Below, piece by piece: positions 20,084 to 32,866 of a DNA stretch of 64,000 bases. The notes below the pieces were generated by a model, which worked only from the letters and a program-made list of their open reading frames with translations, was not told where the DNA came from and did not search any database. The translations under genes were made by a program, and so were the position numbers. Each line of letters starts with the position of its first letter. The stretch's first letter is position 1. The stretch is from Isoetes taiwanensis (Eukaryota > Streptophyta > Lycopodiopsida > Isoetales > Isoetaceae): positions 3,509,370 to 3,573,369 of the forward strand of contig JAJEKV010000022.1 of NCBI GenBank assembly GCA_021234155.1, given 5' to 3'.

Positions 20084-21614
20084 TAACACCATATGTAAAC
20101 GTTGAATTGAGATTGTGTCAATCCTTTCAGGATGAGATCATATATTAAGTGCATTATAATAATATATACAAGAAATTTATCGTGGCGGCCAAGGCTGCCG
20201 CGAACATTTCTCTTTACCAACTTGATGTCAGTTCTAAACCCACCTATTATGGAGGGCATTTTAAGGTGAAATTTCTCAATTCAAACTGTAAAGGAAAAGG
20301 ATGTAGTTGAAAAAACTTGAATGTTTGTTCATGACTTCATAAAAAAACATCATTTTCATAAATCTCTCAAATTGAATTGCTCGAAGGTGCTTTGTAAGTG
20401 TCATTCTGGATTCTTGACCGACAGGAATATTCATCTTTAAAGTGAAATTTTTCGATCTAAACTGTAGCAGGAAAAGATGTAGTAAAAAAAACCTAAATGT
20501 TCGTTCTATGACCATTAAAAAAACAACATTTTTTGCACTATGCCCTCAAACTGCAAAGTATCATTCTGGATGCTTGACCTCTACGAACATTTCTCTCGTT
20601 TTTATGGAAATTTGTATACAGGCGTTGCTCCCGTACTCTGTGACACCAGGCGTAGTTCTCCTGGCAGGGATTGCTACGTCAGTCAACTCTTGTGAACTCC
20701 CATGGTAAGAGGTCCTCCAGTGCCAGACGTGGGCTGAGAGGGTATGCGCATACGAGGTTCACCCCACCACCCGCTACAGGGCTTGGAATGTAAGTTGTTG
20801 GGCAACATGCTGCTAACGGGGCCTGTATATAGGCTGGCTGAGCTTCCCATTGTCCCGGAGCTATGTTTATGATGATTTGGTATTTTGGCTATGTTCTTTG
20901 CTTCTGTTGCTCATGTGTTATATTCCTTTGCATTAGGTTGTCATTGTCTTAGCACTGTGCTCACGTAGGATTTTCCGTCTCTGTTTGTGCTTACCCAAGA
21001 TTTGCAGAATATTTCCATGCATGCAGCGGCGGCCAGGGATCCCCACTTAGTCACGAGGACCAACCCCAGTGAGCGCATATGTGCAGTGAATGAGCAAGGC
21101 GGTGGTTAAGCTAACGGTAGCAGTGCAGTTGTGGCTCGTGGTTGAGCGAGAAGATTCCAACAGACATGATCAAATACCAAGACAACAGTGGAACAATGCA
21201 AAGACCAAGACATGTGAAGTTCATTAGAATATTCCCTATACATGTGCCTAGATCATACCGTTGTCGAGGTTGCCCATACATGTTGAAGTAGCTTTCCCAA
21301 TGAACCCTACAATGACATAGAAGTATATCTCATACTTAGCATTTTCACAATACTTACAGCTTACGCTAAGGCGATTCCCCCCATTAAGGAATGCAACTCC
21401 ACATTAGCTTCTGATAAATCCGTTGGTCATAGTAACTTACCATACTTCTTACATATAATTCTCATCCAATACCATGTCGGAGTAGCTAAACTTACTGACA
21501 CGGGTGATGATCACAATCTAATCACGTCGATGAAGTCGCAAGCATGGCTATCATTGATGTAGCTCCGATGCCTACGTACTTTGCTAAACAAGGAAAGATA
21601 CTACCAATCCACAC
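20084..21614. other. Intergenic, no gene recognised
   Basis: AT-rich sequence downstream of GDSL copy 1. 20220-20600 contains several diverged repeats of the theme AAATTTTTCGATCTAAACTGTA...GTTCGTTCATGAC. 20620-21120 is more GC-rich but without an open frame of note. I see no exon series, RNA gene or element end. Confidence 0.5.
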
Positions 21615-21793
21615 AATGCAATGGTTCTATGGCAACATAGAACCATCATTCTTGGAGAAGACGAGCCTTTTTTGGAACGTCTATTTTTTCCATAAGACCT
21701 TTTTTACAGGTTATATATCTCATCAGTTCTAGGTTTTCATCATCGGCCTTCCTCTTGAGCGTTCCATCTTTTTGTGTTTTGTCTTCCTACTTT
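21615..21793 (+). repeat. 179-bp direct repeat, copy 1 (second at 24863-25041)
   Basis: AATGCAATGGTTCTATGG...GTCTTCCTACTTT is the same as 24863-25041. Both copies begin at the same base and then diverge downstream. This is what two elements sharing a 5' end would give. The sequence downstream (21794-23340) is T-rich, with repeats of CCTACTTTGTTCTTTG. Confidence 0.85.
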
Positions 21794-24040
21794 GTTCTTT
21801 GTCCTACTTTGTTCTTTGTTTCCTTTGAGCTTTGTCTTCCTACTTTGTTCTTTGTTTCTAGTTTCCTGTATATGTTACTTGCTTGACTTTCTTATTGTAT
21901 AGATTACTTTAACTCTTTATCGATTCCTTTATGCTTACTAGTTCTTGCATAGGTTTTAGAGATTTTTGTAGGAAGTCTAGCCAGTTAAAGTAGATTGTGA
22001 TGGTCTTAGAGATTGCTAAAGCGATTTTCCACATAGTTCTTCCATTTGACATGGTGCATGCTACTTTTCCTATATGTTTTGAGATAATCCTTCCTGCTTG
22101 GTTGTTCCAAGTTTTGGAGCTTTTTAGAAATTAGTTTACGGCTGTAGGACCTTTTGTATTTCTTCAATATTTTTTATGGGATTTTTGTTGCTACTTTCAC
22201 TTTTCTTTTTGAATTATATTTCAGCTTAAGGGCCAGTTTGCCTAGCTCAGCTCAGTCTAGGATGGTAGATTCTCTACATGGTTTTCAAACTTTGTGCTTT
22301 CTTGTAATTACTTGACCTTTCTTCTGAGTACTCTCCGTTTATTTCTATCTGGGAATTCTAAGGAGCTCTTGGTAAACCTCTTTCTTCCTCTAGAATTATC
22401 CTGCAGGTTCGTTCTATCTCATCTCAATCGCCAACATATCTGGAAAATTTTGCACTCACCTTTTATAAGTTAGTTGCGTTGCTTAGTTCTCTTTTTTGCA
22501 TGTTCAAAAACCACCATGCAGAACACCACTGTACATCATTGTCACTGCTTGGAGTGGCGCACCTTGGCAGCATTTTTTCTCTGCAATAAAGAAGCTTAGG
22601 CTTTAGTCAGCTGAGGAATTCCTTCTTGCTTCATGCTTTTGTATTTCATTAGATTTAGCCTTATGACTAATTCGTATGGTTGCTTTGCAACCCAAAATCT
22701 GGAAATATCTAATATATCTGCTTTATTCTGCTTCAGATCAAGCCGTTTTTAGCTTTGCCATGATCTTCCTGTCCAGAAGATCAAGCCATTTTTAGCCTCA
22801 GACCAAGCCGTTTTAGCTTTGCCCTTTTTCTCAGCAGAAGCTTTTTGTCTCTCCAGAATCGGTTCTTACCTGTTTACTTTTGGGATCTTCTTCGAACCAC
22901 AAATATAGCATGGATTCTTTTTTAGGGTTCTAGCTTTCTGCTTCTTCCCATGGATATTCCTACTCTTCTACTGCACGGAATGCCCACCGGCCTGCTCTCG
23001 TCCAAAATGGGTCAGATCTGCCTGATTCTTCCCTGAATCCGCTGACCTCGGTTGCCTTAACCTCTCGACTGATCTGGAAGACCGCTTCCTATGATCTGTC
23101 TATGCCTTCGCATGCTCCGCTATCAGTTCTGGTCGGCCTGTCTCTGATCTCTGCTGTCTCTGATCTCTGGTCGAATCTTCCAATGCTGTCTATCTCTGGT
23201 CGAATCTTCCAATGCTGGCTACCTTCTAGTGCTCCGCCATCTATTTTGGTCAGCGGCTTCTCTTTCTGTGATCCGGAATGCCCTCTGCGCCAATCACCTT
23301 GCCTGCCCTGATATGTTCTGCTCCTTCCTTGTTATCGTGAATGATGGTCGACCATTTTTTGCTATACGCTCTGTCAAAAGTAGATACTAATTAATTCTGT
23401 TATTAAATTAACAAACGTCCCTTAAGCATTTGGTTGGGGCTTGAGTTGTTGCCCCATTGACCCAGGTTCGAATTTGCCCTTTATACTATAGATTTATTCT
23501 AGTTCGAAGTTGCCCAACTTGATGTAAAACGGTGGCTTATGTTCCTGAACCATAAATTATGGTTTATTTCTAGTTCAAAGTTGATGTTCCTGAACTCAAA
23601 ACGTTTTCCTTTAACTACAGTTTTTATTCTAGTTCGAAGTTGCCTGTGTGCGGTAGTTTTATTCTGGACTAGGTAAAATTGTAGTTTATGTTCCTCAACT
23701 CATAACATTTTCACTCGAAGACCTTCGCTCCAAGACCATAATTTTGTTTCTAATCCTTTGCAAGCATCCTCGCCCACCTTGATCCTTGTAGATTCTCCCA
23801 TATACACTTCTATAGCTCGTATAATTCATCTTTTTACCATTGGATTGAGTGGGATATTGATATTTCTTCTTATAGTTTTTTCTTGAGTATTTATTTATCA
23901 TATGAATCTATATACGATCTCCCATGTCTATTGGTGTCTATAAACTGTGGGGCCAAGGTTGCACTTTAGTGTCTTATTGTTGCATTTTGGTTTGGCAACT
24001 TTGACTTCGTTGCTTATAAGGTTATTCAAAAGTCGTATCA
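21794..24040. other. Pyrimidine-rich region without recognised genes
   Basis: Contains short local repeats (CTACTTTGTTCTTTG at 21790-21855; TTCTAGTTCGAAGTTG at about 23498, 23565 and 23630; GGTCGAATCTTCCAATGCTG twice near 23170-23215). Short open frames such as 23102-23311 show no domain. It may be the body of a non-LTR element starting at 21615, but no polymerase motif is visible. Confidence 0.4.
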
Positions 24041-24272
24041 ACTCTTAAATATCTTCAAACTCATATTCTATGCTTGTCCCTCTTTTTTCCCATATTTACC
24101 ATGTGAATAGATTTTTGCTTACATGACTACAATTCTTGGTTCAACTAGCTAGTCTTTACTCTTAAATATCTCAAACTCATATTCTATGCTTGTCCCTCTT
24201 TTTTCCCATATTTACCATGTGAATAGACTTTTGCTTACATAACTACAATTCTTGGTTCAACTAGCTAGTGTT
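24041..24272. repeat. 117-bp tandem duplication
   Basis: ACTCTTAAATATC...CAACTAGCTAGT is present twice (24041-24157 and 24158-24272) with only a few differences. Non-coding. Confidence 0.85.
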
Positions 24273-24818
24273 TTTTATCGTATTAGGGCCCAGAGATTCT
24301 TCTTTGTTAGTGTTTGTGGCTCCCAATAGCACTCTTTGAGGTTTTTTCCATCTGAATTCCATCGTTCCTTCTTTTCAGGGTAGCCTCCCCCAACTTCTGT
24401 TAACCCATTTGACATTAGATTCTTTATAGCCTACGGCCAAAGCAGTGCTTATGTCGTGTAGGTTAGCGTCTACAATCCAATTATCCTTTGGTGCTTTTTT
24501 CCTGGCAATGCAATACTTTGGTTGTTTGGTCAATACTAAGTACCTCTATTCTTTCTTGCATAACGTTCGTGTTTGCCCTTCTCTATCTGTCCTCGTAGCT
24601 ACAAATGGGGTCCCATTGGAGGACTTATCCCATTTATATTCTATGATCATTTTTCATCCTCTCCCTCTCTTTTTCTTTCTTGATGTTTGTTAACTTCTTC
24701 TATTCCATCTCTCTTGTCTTGCATCTCATCTTTGCATCTCATCTTTTCTTTTCTCGCTAGTTTTTTCTGCCATCTACCATTGCACCTAGGGTTTATGAGG
24801 TGGAGTGTTCCTCTTCTT

Positions 24819-26027
24819 TCGGCCATATGTGTTGATAATTTTGCTAGAAGAGTCTTCCCAAGAATGCAATGGTTCTATGGCAACATAGAACCATCATTCT
24901 TGGAGAAGACGAGCCTTTTTTGGAACGTCTATTTTTTCCATAAGACCTTTTTTACAGGTTATATATCTCATCAGTTCTAGGTTTTCATCATCGGCCTTCC
25001 TCTTGAGCGTTCCATCTTTTTGTGTTTTGTCTTCCTACTTTCCCACCCTCCCATCCCCTTTTGCAATATACTTGGAATGTGTGGTCTTTTTTCCTCACCT
25101 GGTTTGTTTATGTTTCCTTCATTTGTAATTTATGGGTGGATGTTCTTCCCTGCCTTAGTTGCATTTGATATCTTTCGTCTAAGCAGATGTTCTTCCCCAC
25201 TTCATTTTCTGTGTTTTGTTTGGACGGATGTTCTTCCCCGCACTAGTTTGCAGATGTCATTCCTGGCTAGGCGGATGTTCTTCCTCGTCCCTTCGCTTAT
25301 GCTCATTTATATGGGTAGCTTGCTCAGTTCTTGCTTCATATTGAACTGGAAATATTTTTTTTTTTTTTGTATGCTTGTTTATGGACTTTGATATGACTAA
25401 TGGTTCCTTAACGTGTTTCAGTTTCAAGTTTTTGTTCTTTTAGATCTATTCAAGTTGCATTAGAATTTGGCCATGGCTTCATGACTATGGACATTTATTT
25501 CAAGCCGAATTCGAGTGGAATCATGGCATAATAAATATGGAAGAATTTTCAACGGCTTCGCATTCTATCAAGTTATCATGGTCATTTGGAGTTTGCAATG
25601 GTTATGCGTATGGATGAATTTTCAACGGCTTCTCACTCTGCCAAGCTATCGTGGCCATTTGGAGTTTGCAATTGTTATGTGAAGACTGCAGATGCACAAG
25701 GATTATCGATGATGGTTGGATGATGCACTTGTGTGACTCCTAGTCTGTTATTTATCTCCATGGTTTTCCTCGAAAACCTGAAAGGGCGGGGTTTTTATTC
25801 CAGTTGATAAATCTCTGACTTTGAGATTCATTGTGGCTTATCTCCTCTCTTTTTGAAACCCTCGGTAATTGTCTACTTCCGGGGTTTATTTGGCTTTCTA
25901 TCTTACTAGCCACGTTTTTACTACTATGCTATTGTACTTTGATTTTTTGAACGCTCAATAAGAAAGCCACTTCAATCGGCCATATGTGTTGATAATTTTG
26001 CTAGAAGAGTCTTCCCAAGAATGCAAT
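24819..26027 (+). mobile_element. Insertion flanked by 52-bp direct repeats, LINE-like 3' tail
   Basis: TCGGCCATATGTGTTG...AAGAATGCAAT occurs at 24819-24870 and again at 25976-26027. The sequence between them (24871-25975) starts with the 179-bp shared 5' segment. It ends with a tail containing CCTCGAAAACCTGAAAGGGCGGGGTTTTTATTCC, which is like the tails at 34728-35132 and 52318-52372. A 73-bp tandem repeat (25543-25688) and repeated GGATGTTCTTCCC motifs (25137-25280) lie inside. The reading is a short non-LTR-type insertion with an unusually long target duplication. No reverse transcriptase is encoded. Confidence 0.5.
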
Positions 26028-27240
26028 ACTTGCCTCATAACCATTCTCCCATGGGGATAATCCATTAGCTATGATGCCTTTGATAAAATACAATGCAACA
26101 ACTTAGAAACTTACATGTATACACTTAGACTAACAGTGCTCCACGCCATAGCCTCATCTGGACACTCCATATGCCTCATATTGCTCTCCCAGCCCAACTT
26201 CTCCAGATCTCCAAAGTTCCAACATCTATTTCTTTTTGAACCATTATTAGCTAAGGTTTTTTGATATTCTAATTAAAAACCCACTTTCCATAGCTTAAGA
26301 TTTATTAATGCGTCTTAATGTGAAAACTCCAAATCTTGCACTTCTGGCTTAAAAATGCACAGGTCCTCATGATCGCAACTGGATATAGCCTCTGCCAACT
26401 TACCATAAAACCAGGCCCCATCTCCAGGAACCACTCGTTCAATGCCTCATGTTACTTTAGGACCTTATCTTGTTTAATTCAACAAAGCATACTTAAATAA
26501 CTAATAATCAAATCAGACCTATCTCCTGCATCTGTACTGAACTTACTATTGTGGATAGTCTGTGCTAGATCCCTGCCCTTGTACTTCCATAGTTTCCCTT
26601 ATACTCCTTGTATATTTATTTATCCACTTCTTATAACTTTATTTAAGGTGTACATGACATTTGTTAACAAGACATCAAGGAAAAGGACAAATAAAACAAC
26701 GAAACAACCAACAAACAGATCGGGTTACAGACCGGGTTGCAACTTTTCGGAGCTGCCCACAATGCATCGGGGTTCTAATGCCCAAATCGGCCTGTTCCAT
26801 GTCATATCGGGATGTTTCCAGATCTTCTGGCTCCGTCGGCGACGATTCCGTATGTTGCATGAAAAATCGTTGTTGCAGCCCATAACTTCTCAACTAGATT
26901 CCTCTTGCATCAATTTCGGCCTACTCCAGGCTCTTTTAGGATAATTACCATGCATCTAGATTAGCTTCTATTCCATCTTTCGTTCCTCTGGATGTTTCTG
27001 CATGCCATACTTTCTTGAACATATATATCAATTCATGCATAAATCCAATGATATCAGCCCATGTACCTCAGATTAACTCAACGAAACCCCACCTGTAAGA
27101 AGATGTTTGATGTCGTTCTTGTTGTGATCTCCAAGCTCTTGCCTCTTTGGTGTCTCCAACAGAATCCTTCTATGCTCTGCAATTCGTCTCTGGCCTCCTA
27201 CAAAAGCTTTGCAAGGCTCCTTCTAAAAAACACAAGAAAA
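26028..27240. other. Region without recognised genes
   Basis: AT-rich up to 26640, then a more GC-balanced patch (26690-26940) with short overlapping open frames on both strands and no domain. I see no splice-bounded exon or RNA gene. Confidence 0.4.
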
Positions 27241-27257
27241 CCCTTGCTTTTAAGCTC

Positions 27258-27322
27258 TCTACACATGCATGCACGCATGCATGCATGCCATGCATGTATA
27301 CATGCGTATTTAAATACGCATG
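27258..27322. repeat. (GCAT)n-like alternating tract ending in a 22-bp perfect palindrome
   Basis: CATGCATGCACGCATGCATGCATGCC runs into CATGTATACATG and then CATGCGTATTTAAATACGCATG (27301-27322), a perfect inverted repeat without a loop. The tract sits about 30 bp from the truncated end of copia copy A2, so a cruciform-prone site may mark the breakpoint (inference). Confidence 0.85.
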
Positions 27323-29374
27323 CTGCCCCATCAAGTGGCCAGGTCCGTTACAGTATAGGGTCAGTTTGGGATCTGCCACATTTCTGTAAAAAATGCCTTC
27401 GTCAAGTGTTGCTTTCAGGTAATTCAAGATCCGTTTTGCTGCTTTCCAGTGGGGGGTCATAAAGCGAGTAACAACTCCTACGGCATAGGCAATGTCTGGT
27501 CGCGTGATGGTGAGGTAGAGCAAAGTGCCAATTAGTTGTCTGTAGAGTGTAGGGTTTGTGTCCTTATGATCAGACTCAAGAGTGTGTGTGATGCCTATTT
27601 CCCATGGAGTAGATAATGGCCTGAGTCTGTCATGTGGAATTTGAAAAGAATTTCACAGATGTAGTTGATTGTGTAATGTGGATGCCCGTTGATTTCTGCC
27701 AAACCTCCAACCCTAGGCAGTAGTGCACGATTCCAAGATCAGTAACTTCAAAGTTGGTGGTAAGAGTTACCTTTGTTTGAGAGATGAGAGCTTCAGCACT
27801 ACCAAAAACTATTGTGTCATCCACATAGACTAAGAGAATGGAGATAGCTGGTCCGTCAAACTTGTAGTAAAGTCAAACTTGTAGTAAAGATTTGGATTTG
27901 CTTGATATTTGTTATATCCCATTTGGCATAGGAAGTTGTTAATCTTTTGATGCCAGCAGCATGGAGCTTGCTTCTGTCCATATATTCTCTTTTTTAGCTT
28001 ATAAACATATTCTGGATGTTGCTCGTCCACAAAACCAGGAGGTTGCTGCATATAGAGCTCCTCATTGAGGAATGCAGACTTAATATCAAGTTGGTAGATG
28101 ACCTAACCTTGTTGAGGTGCAAAGCCTGACTACTGGTGCAAAGACATCATTGTAGTCAAATCCTTCTGCTCTTGTGTATACCCTTTGGTCACTAGTCTAG
28201 CTTTGTGGCGATAGAGTGTACCATCAGCATTGTACTTGGTGCGATATAGCCACTTGGCATCAATGACATTCTTTGCTGGTGATGTCGTGACTAACTCCCA
28301 TGTGCCTTGCTTATAGAGCATATATAGCCAATTCATCATGCACTGCCTGGACCCAATGATCATGTTTGGATGCTTGAGTATATGAAATGGGATCACTGTT
28401 TTGAATTACCTTGGCCAGGAGAGCATAGTTACATTGGTCTGGAATGGGTAAGAGTTCAGATATATGAGCAGGAGAATAGTCAATGGGAGGCAGGTCAGCA
28501 ACGGCATTTGTTGGCCATGTGGACATGGTTCCTGATATTCCAACATATTAAAATCTTTGTATGGACTTACTTGTTCTGGTTCTTCATGGCCTGCTGCATG
28601 ATGGTCCAAATGAGGGAGATCTGCGACAATACTTGTGCTGGAGTAGGAAGCACTGGATTGAGCGGTTCTGTGAGAGTGGTTCCACGTTCCTTGTCGCAAA
28701 GGTTGTAAATGACTATATTGTAATTTGTTTTATCTGCTTGGTAGAAGTCACGAGAGTATACTCCATGCTCCGATAATGAAAGACTTTTTGTGTGAGAGGG
28801 TCATAACAGTGCCAAGCTTTCTTGTCGGTAGCATAACCTATGAAAATTACCTTTAGTGATATGTCAGACAACTTCCCTTTCTGCTGCAGTATTTCTCGAG
28901 AATAGGCTACATATCCAACACATCCAAATACCTTCAAATGCGAGACATCTGGTTTCAGGTCATAGAGTGCTTCATATGGTGTTTTCAAGGTCGAGGCTTT
29001 TGTTGGGGCCTTGTTTGAGATGTATGCTTCTGTAAGTACTGTCTCTGCCTAAAATTTAGGTTGTTATGTTTCAGCATAGAGCGTGCTAAATCCATGAGGG
29101 TGTGATTCTTCCGTTCTGCTACCCCATTTTGGGTATGTGCATAAGGAATTATGAGCTCTCAATGTATACCTTTCTCTTTTATGCATGCTTCAAACTCGTG
29201 AGACAAGTATTCGTTGGCGTTGTCAGTTCTCAAGGCAGTGGAATAAGCACTGAATTACCAATGTTTTGCAGCTATATTGAGAAATTCTAATTCTATGTCT
29301 TCCATATTGATATGAGACATATGAGCATTGGTTCCTGCTTTTGGACCTGCATGATTGGGTTAAATTTTCACATA

Positions 29375-29770
29375 TTAAGCAAACTCTCTCTTAAGCTTGT
29401 TACAATCACGTTTGATATGGCCTTGTTTACCACAGTACCAGCATGAGAATGGTTCTTTGGATTTGGACTTGGCTGTTGCAGAATTAGAAGAATAGGCTGA
29501 TAATGGATGTGTTTCAGATTTAGATGAGTCCCTATTAGCAATAGAAGTGGATCTCACCTTAGAGTAGTGCGCAGATTCCTGATTCTCCTTTTTCCTTAGA
29601 TCCATTTCTGCTTCCATGAGTAGTTGTTGAAGATGGTGGAAGCAGATTTTGATCCTGTGCTTGAGCTTATAATGGTTGACAATATGATGGTACTCAGATG
29701 ATAATCCATTCAAGGCATAGCGAATAAGCTTTACCTCATCCATGTCTCCCCTGCCCCAAAGTTTGCACAA
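29375..29770 (-). pseudogene. copia gag with CCHC zinc knuckle (copy A2)
   Basis: A 131-codon open frame begins MCKLWGRGDMDEVKLIRYAL and contains LSSEYHHIVNHYKLK, a Lys/Glu/Ser-rich middle and CWYCGKQGHIKRDC, a CX2CX4HX4C zinc knuckle that binds RNA in gag proteins. A normal copia gag is 2-3 times longer, and the N-terminal capsid part is absent. It is the longest gag frame of the four copies; copy A4 has the same region with a frameshift. Confidence 0.85.
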
Positions 29771-29921
29771 GAAATTGCTGCAACTTCCCTGTTATTTGAC
29801 TGATCCAGATTGCACCTTGCTTTTCTGCAAGCTTGTGCCTATCTGATCCCCTTTGAAGCAGCTTATGACTCTCTGTTTTACCTTGCACTCTCTCCCCTTT
29901 TCAGTTTGGGCTCTGATACCA

Positions 29922-30206
29922 TGAAAGCTTTGTGTACATTGATGAAAGGATGAAGAGAGATGCACAAAGACAGGAAAGCATGAGCGCCTGAGCTCTGCTA
30001 GAAAGAACTACCCTAGAGGTGAGTGTAACTATGGCTTATAGTTGAGCCATGTCAGCAGCAGGTGATGTGTCATGTGTCAGCACATGCAAAGAACTAAAAA
30101 TGGTAGTGAGCATAACTATGGCTTATAGTTGAGCCATGTCAGCAACAGGTGATGTGTCACCACATGCCTAGCCATCTAGTGACAGCTAGGATATCTTATC
30201 CTAACA
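29922..30206 (-). repeat. 285-bp LTR of copia family A (copy A2)
   Basis: TGTTAGGATAAGATATCC...AAAGCTTTCA on the minus strand, bounded by TG..CA and followed by the PBS. Inside, the block CTGACATGGCTCAACTATAAGCCATAGTTA is repeated twice about 80 bp apart. The length is the same in copies A3 and A4. Confidence 0.9.
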
Positions 30207-31031
30207 CTTCCATTGATGAGTCACTTATTTTTCCAGGTTCTGCTAAATTTGAGATCTGCATATACCATTTACCAATCGAAGCAGCATATACACACAAAGT
30301 TCTACTTCAAGCTTCAAGAGAAGTACTGCATCAATAATCTTGTTACTAAAGAAGACATCTATATCCTTTACCCAGGGAATGATGTTTTTCATACCTTGAT
30401 GCCTTCTTTCAATCCCTTCAAGAATATTAATTTGTAGACAACACATTTATGCGCCAACTTGGATACTGTATGGCATAGGATATTGAAGTGCGTCATCTTT
30501 GCATGCTTCTACATGTCTATTTCATACTATACAAGCATATATGGCAATACAATAATGTCAGGTATTTAATGGCAGATCAAGACCTGTATTTAGAAGTTTG
30601 GAGTGCATTAGTTTCTTGACTACAGCATGCACATTATATTGTTTTAACAAGATTAGACTATCTTTTACTGTCATGATAAGAAAGTGTGGAGCACATGGCA
30701 GTATCTGGCAACGTATATCACTAGCTGCAGAACTTGACAACATTTGGGAGAAAGTAGGGGGTTCTGAGTTTTTTTTTGGTTGAGATACAAGGTAGTTCAA
30801 TCAGTTCCATTTGAGGTATAATCTTCATTCAGATTTCCATGCTCGCATCCAAGCCTCAGCTCAAACTCTGGGGATCAAACAACTGGATGACAATATTTTG
30901 ACCATTAATAGTAGATAACCGAGTAGTGGATCATCTGTCATCTCAAAAGGAAGTTGGATGAACTCAAAAATTGGATCAAATAGTTATATTTAAGTGGCCT
31001 GTTTTGTACCCTTCATAATTCAGTTGGCCAA
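30207..31031. repeat. Copia flank present in three copies
   Basis: This flank recurs at 39371-40200 (direct) and 41400-42213 (inverted). Open frames ending in LVPKEDIYILYPGNDVF on the LTR-proximal side and WQRISLAAELDNIWEKVG further away are kept in all copies, but I recognise no family and see no start. They may be exon remnants: an acceptor-like TTTTTCCAG precedes the first. Confidence 0.6.
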
Positions 31032-32252
31032 ATGTTAGTGCTCGGTGTTGGAAAATGTTGGAGGTTAACTAAGCAAATGCTGAAAGCTCAAAATCTGTCA
31101 GGGTGAAGTCTTTCCACGTTCCTTTGTATGCAATGGATGGATGTTTTTTATCTTGAGCAAAGCCAGACTTCCTTCGTAATTTGAAGCAGATGGGTCAGAC
31201 TAATCTTAGTGCAGGATTTGCAGAAGCAAGTAATTCTAGAACTGACAGCTAGATGTTACCAATTATGGTCTGGTCAATTTTGCACTGTGCACCAACTTCA
31301 AACATCGTAGATATAAAATGAGCCTTGCAGCAGGGGGAGGTCATTAGTGCATTTCATATTTAGCGAGTTATAAAGACTGCAATATCGAAAAGGAAGTTTC
31401 TGAAATAACCTTTGCTTCCAAATTGTACCTTGTAGTGCTCCATCTTCCCTGATAATGGCAGGATTATATACGGCAGCGTGCCTCTACAACCTTGGCAAGA
31501 ACTTTTGCAATGCATGCACTTATGAACTTGAATTGACTGGCCCAATAAAGGCAATCTAGCAAAATTATAGTGAATGTGAGCTTATTAGTCCATGCATATA
31601 TGGATGCATACCCTAAAGCATACCAAGAGACATGTCTGAGCTGAAGTATCAAAGAGCAACCTTCAAGTGAATGCACAGTGTAGAAATAAAAAAATGATTG
31701 ATATAATGTGGACTCCAATGATAATTTTTATATCAAAGTATGAATAGACGAAATGAGAAAAGGTTAAACCATGAACGGGTTAGAACAAAAAAGACAGGAA
31801 ATTACCATTGACTCAGATAAAAATGGCTGCTCTGCTTTGCTCAATTCAGAACTTACCATAGCTGTTACTGTTGTGACTAGCAACTAAAGGAGCTTAGCCA
31901 ACCACACCACAAACATGAAATGCCCGTGTAGATTCCACAACAAACACATAGTTCCCCAAGATGTATCTCTATATTTCATTAAACAGAAGGCAAATAGAGG
32001 CAATGTGCCTGACAATCGTTTGATCAACGCAATATCTCACTTATGGGGAAGCATGGATATTTGTCTTCCATAAGCAATTGATCGTGTATGCTAAGAAGTA
32101 AGAACCATTGTTATGTTCAGCAAAGATCAACAAAACGTTAGATCAGGAAACTCCTCTATGCCTCTAAACCAATAATTTGTGAACAAGTTAGTGGATCACT
32201 AGGTCAAATTTATATTGATCGGAGAAGTGGAATAAGGAACTGCAATAAAATG

Positions 32253-32436
32253 CAGCCCCAAACTTTGGCGACTTTCCCTTTCACTTGCCTTTTAGTTTCC
32301 GAAACGCAAAAAGACAAAGGAAAGACAACTTTTCTTTCCTTCCTCATATAAAAAAGCGCAAATTGCCCACATCGTTCAGTCCAAATAACAAATGCAAATT
32401 GCCCACATCGTTCATCGTTTATTCAGTTCAATTCCA
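32253..32436 (+). promoter_or_regulatory. Orphan GDSL promoter copy, right arm
   Basis: Counterpart of 13421-13590: AACTTTGGCGACTTTCCC, ATATAAAAAAGCGC and two CCACATCGTTCA motifs, followed by ATTCAGTTCAATTCC and then the antisense of the PPR relic. No GDSL exon follows. Confidence 0.6.
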
Positions 32437-32604
32437 CAATTAACGTACCATGTTAGATGGCCATCTTAAATGGAGTTGTTTTCACAACAATACTTGCTAA
32501 CCCACTTTTAACAACACAGAAATATACACTTCATGTGTACGGGTTTTTAGCCGACTACATTTGGGCTGAAATTTGCAACGTGTATTTCAGTGTACTTGAA
32601 TGGC

Positions 32605-32866
32605 TTATTTGCCAAAAACTAATCTCATGGTTGTCCACAAGAATGCATTTGGAACGACAATTACATGATTTGTCATTCCACACTTGCCATATATTCTTGC
32701 AAACGCAGTTCCAACGACAATATTTGGCTCACCTTCTAAAATGCAACCAGTAATATGCATCCCACAGCATGCCAAATTGCAGCATGAAGTCACAATAGTG
32801 CTGAACGTAAACATGTCTACCAGAATTTACCAACTCCCTAAGGAAACGAAAAGCTATCTTCGTGTT
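32605..32866 (-). pseudogene. PPR repeat relic, right arm
   Basis: Inverted copy of 12991-13252, with the same MFTFSTIVTSCC and VVGTAFARIYGKCG motifs and the same one-base shift. No start, stop-free extension or further repeats. Confidence 0.6.

Larger units (their letters stand above)
27351..30206 (-). mobile_element. Ty1/copia family A, copy A2 (5' LTR present, 3' end cut)
   Basis: On the minus strand: LTR 29922-30206, PBS TGGTATCAGAGCC (29909-29921), gag 29375-29770 with the zinc knuckle CWYCGKQGHIKRDC, integrase C-terminal part (28713-29100, with TPYEALYDLKPDVSHLKVFG), RT (27630-28396, YMDDTIVFG instead of YVDD) and RNase H start LYLTITRPDIAYAVGVVTR, a stretch deleted from copies A1 and A4. 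Protease and the integrase catalytic core are missing in all copies. Stops and frameshifts are many. The copy ends inside RNase H at about 27351. CTTCC (the complement of GGAAG) flanks the LTR, the same target site as A4, so A2 and A4 are copies of one insertion event. Confidence 0.9.

Noticed and set aside
27170-27523. 117-codon minus-strand frame joining RNase H to a Cys/His-rich end
   Set aside because: A chance fusion across the copia breakpoint and the (GCAT)n tract.
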